DNA from: Anaerolineales bacterium
GTDB lineage: Bacteria > Chloroflexota > Anaerolineae > Anaerolineales > Villigracilaceae
Direction: 5' to 3'
NCBI GenBank assembly: GCA_025056175.1
Contig: JANWWK010000005.1
Coordinates: 1 to 60,562 of the forward strand
DNA length: 60,562 nucleotides
Shown piece by piece: positions 1 to 8,570 of the stretch; position 1 is the stretch's first letter, and each line of letters begins with the position of its first letter. The translations under genes were made by a program, and so were the position numbers. Under the pieces are notes generated by a model. It was not told the origin of the DNA. It searched no databases and saw only the letters and a list, made by a program, of their open reading frames with translations.

Positions 1-3000
1 GCCGTCATAGGTGAACCGGGCGATGGTTGCGCCAGATTTCTTGACTTCCACCACGCGATTTTCCGCGTCATACAGCAGTTGATACTGCCCGTCGTTGGCG
101 ATGTTGCGGTTGGTCTGGTTGCCGTTGGCGTCGTAGGCGTAAATATTCCCGTTCGAGAGCGAAGCAACGGCGTGCGGGTGGCTGGGGTCGTAGGCGTAGG
201 TCACGCCTGCTTTGGCAGTCAGGTTGCCGGTGAGTGGGTCGTATTGGTAGGTCTCGCTATACAGACCCTCCGCGCCGCCCGTCGCCTGGGCCGATATGAG
301 CCGGTCGAGGGCGTCATACTCGAAATCCTGCAGCTGCGGCGCGCCGGCTTTCCAATCCTTAATCCAGTCAATGTTGCCGGCGGCGTCATACGCATATTCG
401 AGCGATTGCAGCGAGGTGGGCGCGGCGCTCGAGCCAGATGTGATGAAACGCAGCCGCCCGCCCTGCTGGTTCCAGGCGAAGTAATCGTAATCGGTTTGCG
501 TGCCGTTGCCATAAGCGCGGACATTGATGCGCCCGGCGGAATCATAGGAGGTGGCAGTGACATACGGGCTGCTGCCAGTCACCGTTTCGAGCAACATCTG
601 CGGCGAATAGGCGTTTGTGACCACTTCGCCATCCGGGTAGGTCATGTTCACGGGCAGGTCGGCGGAGTTGTAAGTCCAACGCGTCGTAAAAGATTGCCCA
701 TCAATCACCTTCGTTTCGGAAAGCATTCGCCCGCGCAAGTCATACGTCCAGGCGCTGCTGCCACTGGCGTCGGTCATGCCTGTACGGCGGCCCTTGCCGT
801 TGAGGCCCTGGTCATAGGTGTATAGCGTGTTTACCTGCGTCCCGCACCCCGCGCCGGAGGAGGCTTTGGAGGTCAGGCGGTTAAGGGAATCATAAGCCAT
901 CGCCAATACGCAGCCGCGCGCGTCGGTTTGGGTGGTCAGATTGCCGAGCGCGTCGTAGGCGTAGGCCCACTGGCCCATATCAGGGTCAGACATGGCGATT
1001 TTGCGCCCGCCAGCGTCATAGGTCAACGTAGTCGTCAGGCCGCCGCGCGTGGCCGTCAACAGGCGTCCGAGCGGGTCGTACGCATACGCAACGCCGGGTC
1101 CGGTTGGCGGGGTAACGGACGTGGTTCGCCCCCAAACATCGGAGACGGTCGTGGTGTTGTTCCCTCTCGCGTCAGTGATGGTTGTGACCAGGCCATTGTA
1201 AGCGTAACGTGTCTCGCTTTCATCCGGCGCGGAGATGGCGAGCGGACGACCCAGGATATCTTTGATGGTGATGGTATAGGCGGGCGTCTCGCCGGAGGAA
1301 TACGGCGCGCTCTGGCGGATTTGGGTGAATGTATCGTACAGCGTATTGACCGTGTTAAAGACGTTGAACGCGCCATCCGCGCCGGTGCTGCTGCCAGTTT
1401 GTTGCCTGTACTGACGGCCAAGCCCGTCGTACTCACGGCGCACGCCGTAGTAGCGGTTGCTATCAATGCGCTGGCGAATAAGAGTGGTAAACGGCGCGCC
1501 GCTCGAGTAACTGATGGCAATCGTCGGGTTGGCGGAATCATCCCCTGGTCGAATCAGTTTCACCAGACGACCAAAAACGTCATACTGGGCGCTGGTAACG
1601 GCTCCGTTGAGGTCGGTTTCAGTCAAAGGAACACCCAATCCATAGTCGTAAGTCCAGGTTGTAGTCTGGTTGAGCGGGTTAGTGGTCGAGGTTGGGTAGG
1701 TGTAGTAAGTGGAGTCGAAAACCGTAGTGGTCGCGCGCGCGCCCTGGGTGGGATTGGCGTTCCAGGGGCCATATCCGCTCCAGGCGGTCTGATTGGTCAT
1801 GTTGCCCCAGGCATCGTAGCCATACGAAACCTGGCTGAATTCGCTTCCGCGCATCCAGGTTCTTTGCGCGGTGAGAATGCCATTTGCCGGTTGAACGTTG
1901 AAATTGGCCGTGTTCCCGCCATAAAGGTAAAGTATTTTGTACAGCTCATTGTTGGCCGCGCCAAAGATAGTTTTCTTGGCAGGCAGACCAACCAGGTATT
2001 GGCCTGCTGTATTCCTGGGATAGTATTCGTAGGCCGTCTTGCGATAGAGACTGCACGAACTACCCGCGCAGGCCGATTCGCGCTGTTCCAGCAAGTTTCC
2101 ATAGCCAGTGACAGGTTCGTAAATGAACTCAGAGCGAATTGCGCTATACGAGCCGTCATTGGCGTAAGTGCGGTTTTCTTCGGTGGAAACATAAATCCAG
2201 TTCCGCAGTAGACCTTTGTAGAAACAATCGCCGACGTGACAGCCCTCGACGTTTGGATACCACATATCCAGGCGGTTAACGCTGTAAGTATACAACGTTT
2301 GAGCGTAGGTTTTTCCGCTTGCGTCTTGGGTTGTCACGCTGATTGGACGCCCTTTCAGGCTGTCGGTCTGGTGATACTGCGTAATCGTCTTCAAACCGGC
2401 CGGATTGGTTTCGGTGACGGTCGCGTGTCCGCGGAATTCGGTATATTTTTCGACATAGGCCGGGCATGGCGAGGCAGGAGGATTGTATGGGTCGTAATCA
2501 GGACAAATGTTCAGCCGGGTCTCGCCGTTGGGAAAAGTGACCATTTCCGCGGTCGCGTTAGTGTTAACGGTTGCCCCCGCGTAGGAATAAGTGTATGTGT
2601 ATGTGTTGCCTCGCCCGTCTTCGATGGTTTTGCTGGCCACTCGATATACAGAAGTCAGTAAGCGAAATTCAAAATTGTGAAACCGTCCATAGCCTGCGCC
2701 AGTCACGTTGATTTTCGGGTCGGCCTTCGAGGCATTGGTTGGCAAAACCTGGACGCTGCCATTTGCTCCGTAGTTGGTTTGCGCGCCATTGAACAACCCC
2801 AGGCTCAGGCTTGTTCCGGCATCCACGCTGCCAAGCACCATTAACTTATACGCGCCGCCCGGTCGCACCAGTTCCCGCGCTATAGTTGCATCCCCGGCTA
2901 CCCCCCAGATAATCATCAAATCAGCGGCATTTGTATTTTCCTGACAATATAACTCTCCGCTTTCGCGCGTCCACCAGTATAAATTACATTCGCGCTTTGG

Positions 3001-5194
3001 TGGGCCAAAGTACTGGTAATGCGAGCGAGAGGCGGGAGAATTGTCCGCGTAATACCACAGGTTGTAACTGAACTGCACCGCGCCGCCGTAGCCGTTATCG
3101 GCTCGAGTCAGGTGCATGTTATCGCCATAGGTGAAGGTATGCGCTGGCAAAGCGGTTGTTCCGCCCAGCCCATACTGGGTTATCTTCTTGAGTGTGGTCG
3201 TTTTACCGCCTGCCGTCCACGAAACTCCGGGCCAGATAAGGTTGGCGGAGTTGGTTTCGTATTCAAGTTGATATTTTCGAATCAGGGTCTCGAATATGCC
3301 GTTTCCGTCTGCATCCTGTTCGACAAGAATGGCTTTTAAGCGCGAACGCTGGAATTCATGGTAAGCCCCATCGGTAACCCATTCAGCCGGGTAGTCTGAG
3401 CGCGCCTCCCGCTCGAAGCGAATTCGATAGCGGTTGTGAGGGTAGGTGATGACGTTGAGATAGGTTGCAGTCACTGAAGGAACGAATGGTCCGTGCGCGC
3501 TGCAAACATATACTCCTTTGTTGTTTTTCTCCCAAACCCAGGTTTGGAACTGTTTGGTTTCGTCGACGTAAGAATATACCAGAGACTTCCCATGCGCGTT
3601 CTGCACTCTGGTTAACATCCACTTGTAAGGCAAATCATATTTGCCGCAAATTTCGCCGGTCCCGCCGTCCAGGTTATATTGCATCGAAACCATTTTCTCA
3701 AAGTAGTATACATTTCCCGCTTTGTCCCACACAGTCCAGGATATATTTCCATTGTTTTCGATTTTCCAAAAATTTTCATCGGTGAGATGAAAACGGGAGT
3801 CGGCATTGCTCCAGACAATTGTGCTGCTTACCCCGCCCACGTTCAGCATGAAAGTATCATCGCCGGTAAAATGGCTGGTACCGTTGTTGTTGCGCTCGAT
3901 GGAGCCTGCATCCAGCGACCAGCCCATGCCCACCCACGAAGCTTGGGTCTTTGCAACCGACTGGTCAACCACCTGGCTATTGTAATTGAGCGACAGACTC
4001 GGCTGCAAGCCGCCCGGTCCGGGCGGCACTTCAATGGGGTAAGAATAGGTGGCCGCGCCGGTAAAATTGGATACCTGGAACGCATCGATGGTGGGCAAGT
4101 GGTTGGCCTGCCAGTTATTCACCCCAATATCGAAAACAGTGAAGTGACTGGAATAAGCGCGCACGATTTTGTTTTCGGTATCGACCGTTGTTGTTAACGC
4201 GTGCCAGGTGTCCAGTTCAGGGTCGTACCAGTACAGGTACAGGTCGCCTTCCAGAGTTGACGGTATCTCGAAATCGGCGTAAGAGACTTCGATTTCCACA
4301 TCCTCCTGGAATGTATCCACCCCGCGCTTGCTTTGCGCGCCGCGCGCTGTGATTTCAAAGGGACGACCACTCAGAGAATGAGATGGCATCGATTCGCGCA
4401 GGGGCTTGTGGATGAAAACTTCGATGGATTCTGAAAGCGCGCTTGCAGGGAATTCGACCCTGACGGTATTCTTTAACCCGGCTGCCTCCCCGCCCGCTTT
4501 ATCAATGCTGACTTTCTCGTACAGGGCCAGGGAAGCCTGCCAGTTGTCGCTTTCCTGCGTGCCCATCAATGGCCGTTTTTCTGCGTTATTCACCAGGCGC
4601 GCATCAATGTACACCGGCAATTCCACCTTCTCAGAAATTTCTACCTTGAAATCTCCTTTGGGGGCAAAAGGAACGCGCAAAGTATTCTTTTCCAGGTCGT
4701 ATGCGCTGCTTTTGTCTATCTCCTTGACGGAGATGCCCCAGGATAAAGAAAACTCGATGGCGTCGTAACCTGCGACATCCTCTGTGACTTCCCATCGAAT
4801 GGTTGCCTTCCCGCCTGGCGTGATGAATCCAGGCTCTGCTTCGAGCCGAATCCGTTGTTCCGCCAGGCCGGGCGTTTCCCCCTCTGCCTTGGATGGCATG
4901 GAAGTTGCGGAAGGCTGGGGCGTTTCGGTCGGTAAGAGCGTTTCACCTGCAGGCAAGGGAGTTGCGCTTTCGGCTGGCTGTGTTGCCTCCACTGGCGCGC
5001 CAGTTGGGGTTGGGGTCGGCGTAGAAGTCATCTCATCCCCCTGCAGCCAGGAAACAGAACTGGTTTCTGCTAAAGAAGCATTACGGACGGACGGATGGAT
5101 GGATGGATGGATGGATGGCGAAAGCCGCCGCTGGCGGCGCAACCTGCTGGAACAGGAAAACGAGCAACATGCCACAATGGATGAGCAGTTTCAT
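1..5194 (-). CDS. SpvB/RHS (YD-repeat) exported giant protein, partial, signal peptide out of frame
   Basis: The protein is cut by the left window edge. The start at 5194 has an AGGAG Shine-Dalgarno and encodes a good signal peptide (MKLLIHCGMLLVFLFQQ then APPAAAFA). Next come a Thr/Pro/Glu-rich linker, a beta-rich region, an SpvB-like stretch (GPGGLQPSLSLNYNS, about 3990-4035; GMGWSLDAGSIERN, about 3900-3940) and then, from about 2700 leftward, many YD repeats of the type YDxxGRLxxxT. The family forms large secreted or surface shells with a variable C-terminal toxin or effector, which lies outside this window. The reading frame of residues after about 5080 is open to position 1, but the signal-peptide frame shifts into a TAA just after a 9-unit tetranucleotide tract (5083-5118). 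As written the gene is therefore off, either by phase variation or by a sequence error in the repeat. The first in-frame ATG after the tract is at 5031 and would lack a signal peptide. Confidence 0.85.
5083..5118. repeat. Tetranucleotide tract (ACGG)3(ATGG)6 inside signal-peptide region
   Basis: On the plus strand there are three ACGG units (5083-5094) followed by six ATGG units (5095-5118), 36 bp in all. On the coding (minus) strand this reads CCAT x6 then CCGT x3, just after the signal-peptide codons of the RHS-like gene. Changing the unit number changes the reading frame. Nine units, as here, put the start out of frame; eight or eleven would put it in frame with the long downstream reading frame. 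Confidence 0.9.
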
Positions 5195-5239
5195 GGGAGT
5201 CTCCTGGCAAGGCAAGGGATTTGGGGCAATGCGAACTTA

Positions 5240-5268
5240 ACTATAAGTGAAAATTTACACTTTTGCAA
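5240..5268 (-). promoter_or_regulatory. Sigma70-type promoter of the RHS-like gene with palindromic spacer
   Basis: On the minus strand TTGCAA (5263-5268) and TATAGT (5240-5245) are separated by exactly 17 nt, about 45 nt upstream of the signal-peptide ATG. The spacer region 5245-5262 (plus strand AAGTGAAAATTTACACTT) is an 18-bp palindrome with one mismatched pair. This is the shape expected of a repressor operator between the promoter hexamers. Confidence 0.65.
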
Positions 5269-5333
5269 GGAAAGATGACACAGCGCAGGTGCGAAATATT
5301 TCCTACCCAGGCAGGACGACAGGCCAGGAGATT

Positions 5334-5368
5334 AAGACAAAACAGCGGCCACCCACCAGGAGGCCGCC
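5334..5368 (-). terminator. Probable Rho-independent terminator downstream of tRNA-Thr
   Basis: The inverted repeat GCGGCC (5345-5350) / GGCCGC (5362-5367) is followed on the minus strand by TGTTTTGTCTT. It lies about 50 nt downstream of the tRNA-Thr 3' end, before the promoter of the next minus-strand gene. Confidence 0.55.
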
Positions 5369-5416
5369 GTTCCGAATGATAATGCCCGACGCAGTCACAA
5401 TGTGTCTATCGAACTG

Positions 5417-5489
5417 AGCCACCGAAGGGATTTGAACCCTTGACCGGACGATTACGAATCGTCTGCTCTGCCAGCTGAGCTACGGTGGC
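5417..5489 (-). tRNA. tRNA-Thr (anticodon CGU)
   Basis: The minus strand folds as a 73-nt cloverleaf: acceptor stem GCCACCG/CGGTGGC, D arm with TAGCTCAGCTGG, anticodon stem GACGA/TCGTC with loop TTCGTAA (anticodon CGU, reading ACG), and T arm with GGTTCAAATCC. No CCA is encoded. The gene stands alone, with its own promoter at 5505-5533 and a hairpin terminator downstream. Confidence 0.95.
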
Positions 5490-5504
5490 GTATTAGCGGG
5501 CGAG

Positions 5505-5533
5505 ATTATACAAGATTCCCGCAAATTTCGCAA
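5505..5533 (-). promoter_or_regulatory. Promoter of tRNA-Thr
   Basis: On the minus strand TTGCGA (5528-5533) and TATAAT (5505-5510) are separated by 17 nt. The -10 box ends 15 nt upstream of the mature tRNA 5' end, as expected for a tRNA gene with a short leader. Confidence 0.75.
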
Positions 5534-5629
5534 CGAAAATGGGGCTTTTTTGTGTCGAAATCTGCCTGCAGGTCAGCGCATTCAGACAGAGCAAAGCCTG
5601 CAGGAGTGCTACAAAACACGCAACTGGCG

Positions 5630-5635
5630 TACAAT
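5630..5635 (+). promoter_or_regulatory. -10 box of a leaderless-type start (GT4 gene)
   Basis: TACAAT is followed by 7 nt and then the ATG at 5643. There is no Shine-Dalgarno sequence between, so transcription probably starts at or next to the A of the start codon. Confidence 0.5.
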
Positions 5636-5642
5636 AGACGCC

Positions 5643-6899
5643 ATGATTCGCGTTGCAATGCTCTCTTATCACACCTGCCCGCTGGCCACCTTAGGCGGGA
5701 AAGACACTGGCGGCATGAACGTTTACGTCCGCGACCTGACGCGCGAACTGGGGCGACAAGGCATTCACGTAGATGTCTTCACCCGCTCGCAGGATGAACA
5801 CGTCCCGCACGTCCTGCACGACCTGGGTTACGGCAACCGCGTGGTACACGTCCGCGCCGGGCCAGAACAGCCGCTGCCCAAAAAGCAACTGGCCGAATAC
5901 ATCCCGCAATTCGTGGAGGGAATCCAGGCCTTCGCCGCCGAAAAAGGCATCCGTTACGACATCATCCACAGCCACTATTGGATGTCGGGCCTGGCGGCAG
6001 AAATGCTCTCAGATTCCTGGCAGATTCCCATCGTTCACATGTTCCACACCCTGGGCGAGATGAAAAACCGCATCGCGCAGAGCGAATCCGAAAAAGAAGG
6101 CGCGTACCGGCTGGATGGCGAGCGGCGCGTTCTCAAGCGTGCTGACCGGATTGTGGCCGCTACCCCTGCGGAGAAAGCGCAACTCCAATGGCTCTACAAA
6201 GCCGATGCGCGCAAAATTACGGTCATCCCGCCAGGAGTGGATACCTGCCATTTCTATCCCATTCCGCCGGATGAAGCCAAAGAATACGTCGGTATCCCTA
6301 AAGAGGACCGCATGATTCTGTTCGTGGGGCGCATCGAACCACTCAAGGGAGTAGATACACTCATCCGCGCTGTGGCATGTATGCGCTTGAAAGAGATGGA
6401 ACGCCCCGCCTATCTCGCCATCATCGGCGGTGACCCCAACGCCAGCCCGGAAACGATGACCGCAGAAATGCGACGCCTGCAATCGCTATGCAATGAGTTG
6501 TGCATGAATCATCTGGTAGTCTTTCTCGGCAAGCGCGGACAAGACAGCCTCCCTTACTACTACTCCGCCGCCGAGGTGCTGGTCATGCCTTCCCATTACG
6601 AATCGTTCGGTATGGTCGCGCTCGAGGCAATGGCCTGCGGCACGCCGGTCGTCGCCTCACAGGTCGGCGGCCTGGCCTTCCTGGTACAAGACGGCATCAC
6701 CGGCTTCCACGTCCCCGATGGCGACCACGATGCCCTGTGCGAAAAACTGACCCAACTGCTTGGCGACCCCGCGCTGCGCCAACGGATGGGAGAAAATGCA
6801 CATCGTTACGCCCGTGAATATGCGTGGGAAATCATTGCCGGGCGTATACTTGCCCTGTATCAGAGTCTTTTACAGGGAAAAGTGGAGATTTATCTTTGA
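5643..6899 (+). CDS. GT4-family glycosyltransferase (MshA / sucrose-phosphate-synthase-like)
   Basis: A 418-residue retaining GT-B glycosyltransferase. The N-terminal domain begins MIRVAMLSYHTCPLA with a GGMNVYVRDLTREL helix, typical of MshA-like and sucrose-synthase-like GT4 enzymes. The C-terminal domain carries the EX7E pair E320/E328 within ESFGMVALEAMACGTPVV, which binds the nucleotide-sugar. It transfers a sugar from an NDP-sugar donor; acceptor unknown. I chose the ATG at 5643 because family homology begins there and a TACAAT box sits 7 nt upstream. An upstream in-frame extension to 5550 has no family match and would overlap the promoter. No mycothiol neighbours are seen, so sucrose-type or glycolipid synthesis is equally possible. 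Confidence 0.9.
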   Translation: MIRVAMLSYHTCPLATLGGKDTGGMNVYVRDLTRELGRQGIHVDVFTRSQDEHVPHVLHDLGYGNRVVHVRAGPEQPLPKKQLAEYIPQFVEGIQAFAAEKGIRYDIIHSHYWMSGLAAEMLSDSWQIPIVHMFHTLGEMKNRIAQSESEKEGAYRLDGERRVLKRADRIVAATPAEKAQLQWLYKADARKITVIPPGVDTCHFYPIPPDEAKEYVGIPKEDRMILFVGRIEPLKGVDTLIRAVACMRLKEMERPAYLAIIGGDPNASPETMTAEMRRLQSLCNELCMNHLVVFLGKRGQDSLPYYYSAAEVLVMPSHYESFGMVALEAMACGTPVVASQVGGLAFLVQDGITGFHVPDGDHDALCEKLTQLLGDPALRQRMGENAHRYAREYAWEIIAGRILALYQSLLQGKVEIYL

Positions 6900-6933
6900 A
6901 ATCGGGGCGCACAACGCCCACAATGGAGACTGC

Positions 6934-7839
6934 ATGGAAAAAACAGGTCTTTTACTCGCGTTTGGTGCATATTTCATCTGGGGCGTGTTCCCCATTTACT
7001 GGAAGTGGCTTAAGGAAGTCGAAGCGCTCGAACTGCTGGCCCACCGCATTATCTGGTCTTTTGTCTTTCTGGCGCTCTTCCTGCTGGTTGCGCGCAAAAG
7101 ACGAGAGTTTCTGCTTAACCTTCGCAACCAAAAAGTGATACGCACCTATTTTGTGGCAGCCGTGCTGATTGGCCTGAACTGGCTGGTATACGTTTGGGCG
7201 GTGAATTCTGGCTTTATCGTAGAAACCAGTTTGGGGTATTTCATCAATCCGCTCATCAGCGTTTCGCTAGGCGTCCTGTTTCTGCGTGAGCGCTTGCGCC
7301 CACTCCAGTGGCTGCCGGTCGGTCTAGCAGCGCTCGGTGTTGCCTATCTGACCTTTGTTTATGGTCGCCTGCCTTGGATTGCACTCACCCTGGCCTTTTC
7401 GTTCGGTCTGTATGGGCTCGTCAAAAAAGTAGCGCCGCTCAGTTCGGTTTATGGTCTCACGCTCGAAACCGGAATTCTGTTTCTGCCTGCCGTGCTGTAT
7501 CTGGGAACGCAGGAAATCATCGGACAGGCGGTCTTCTTACACACCAGCCTGGCAACCAATCTCTTACTGGTGGGAGCGGGCATCGTCACCACGATCCCCT
7601 TGTTGATGTTTGCTGCCGCCGCGCACCGGATTCCCTTAACGATGATTGGCCTGATGCAATATCTTGCGCCCACACTTCAATTTTTGCTGGGCGTGCTGGT
7701 CTATAAAGAACCCTTCAGCGCGGCGCAGGCCATCGGGTTTGGCATCGTCTGGACAGCATTGGTCCTCTTTTGGGTCGAAAATCGCGCAAACGCCCGCGCC
7801 CTGCGGGCTGAACCGGTTCCAGAATTGGGCGAGGGATGA
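6934..7839 (+). CDS. rarD: RarD-type EamA-family membrane permease
   Basis: A 301-residue integral membrane protein with about ten hydrophobic helices, made of two EamA repeats. Recognisable RarD features are GAYFIWGVFPIYWKWL at the N-terminus, AHRIIWS, NWLVYVWAVN, and GLMQYLAPTLQFLLGV near the C-terminus. RarD proteins are drug/metabolite-superfamily exporters of unproven substrate (named for chloramphenicol sensitivity). The start at 6934 has GGAG 7 nt upstream; reading further upstream would overlap the glycosyltransferase. It lies 34 nt after that gene and is probably co-transcribed. It converges with the minus-strand hemolysin III gene with only 12 nt between stops. Confidence 0.9.
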   Translation: MEKTGLLLAFGAYFIWGVFPIYWKWLKEVEALELLAHRIIWSFVFLALFLLVARKRREFLLNLRNQKVIRTYFVAAVLIGLNWLVYVWAVNSGFIVETSLGYFINPLISVSLGVLFLRERLRPLQWLPVGLAALGVAYLTFVYGRLPWIALTLAFSFGLYGLVKKVAPLSSVYGLTLETGILFLPAVLYLGTQEIIGQAVFLHTSLATNLLLVGAGIVTTIPLLMFAAAAHRIPLTMIGLMQYLAPTLQFLLGVLVYKEPFSAAQAIGFGIVWTALVLFWVENRANARALRAEPVPELGEG

Positions 7840-7851
7840 CAAAGAAGAGGA

Positions 7852-8487
7852 TTACAACACACCCCATACGGCCACAAAGTGCGCCAGCGCACCCAGCAAG
7901 ACGAAAATGTGCCAGACTTCATGAAAACCGAATTTGCCGGGGACGAAGTCGAACAGTTTGGCGGCATAGACCACTGCACCCAGCGTGTAAATCACACCGC
8001 CGGCGGCTAACCAGCCAAGGGTGAAAGGGGTCAGGGCGGTCATCATTTCGCCGGCTGCTACCAGGCACAACCAGCCCATCAGGACGTAGATGCCCGCCGT
8101 CAGCCAGCGTGGCGCGCCCATGTAGAAAAGTTTGACGAGAATGCCTGTCACCGCAATGCCCCATACAATCGCCAGCAAACCCCAACGGTAAAAACCGCTA
8201 AAAGCATTGATGCAAAAGGGCGTGTAAGTGCCGGCTATCAACAGATAGATGGCCGCGTGGTCGAGTTTTCTCAAAAAGGCAGTGACCTTTGGCCCGGTAT
8301 TCACCAGATGATAAGCGGCGCTGGCCGAAAACAAACCAACCAGACTGAGACCATACACCAAAACCGAGACAAATTTCTCCACCCCACTGGCAGCAACAGC
8401 CAGCAAAGCAATTTGCCCTAACAACGCAGCCACAGCCCCGCCAAGATGAGTCAGGCCGCTAAATGGTTCGCGGAGACGAGAAAACAT
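7852..8487 (-). CDS. Hemolysin III / YqfA family (PAQR-like) membrane protein
   Basis: A 211-residue seven-helix membrane protein with the family signatures SASAAYHL, KLDHAAIYLLIAGTYTPF and HEVWHIFVLLGALAHF. The conserved Ser/His/Asp/His residues match the proposed metal-binding hydrolase site of the PAQR/alkaline ceramidase superfamily. Bacterial members (YqfA/YplQ) affect membrane lipid homeostasis; the hemolysin name is historical. The start has AAAGGA 5 nt upstream. It lies 83 nt downstream of a GH31 gene on the same strand but is functionally unrelated to it. Confidence 0.93.
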   Translation of the reverse strand: MFSRLREPFSGLTHLGGAVAALLGQIALLAVAASGVEKFVSVLVYGLSLVGLFSASAAYHLVNTGPKVTAFLRKLDHAAIYLLIAGTYTPFCINAFSGFYRWGLLAIVWGIAVTGILVKLFYMGAPRWLTAGIYVLMGWLCLVAAGEMMTALTPFTLGWLAAGGVIYTLGAVVYAAKLFDFVPGKFGFHEVWHIFVLLGALAHFVAVWGVL

Positions 8488-8570
8488 AGGTATCCTTTGC
8501 AGAAAAAGATCTGCAGAAAGTCTAACAAAATCTGTCCCCGCGAACCTATCCAGCGGCTAACAGGCAGGTA

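Noticed and set aside
1..4000. CRISPR-like or tandem DNA repeats in the RHS region
   Set aside because: The periodicity is at protein level (YD repeats) with divergent DNA; no identical direct repeats with unique spacers are seen.
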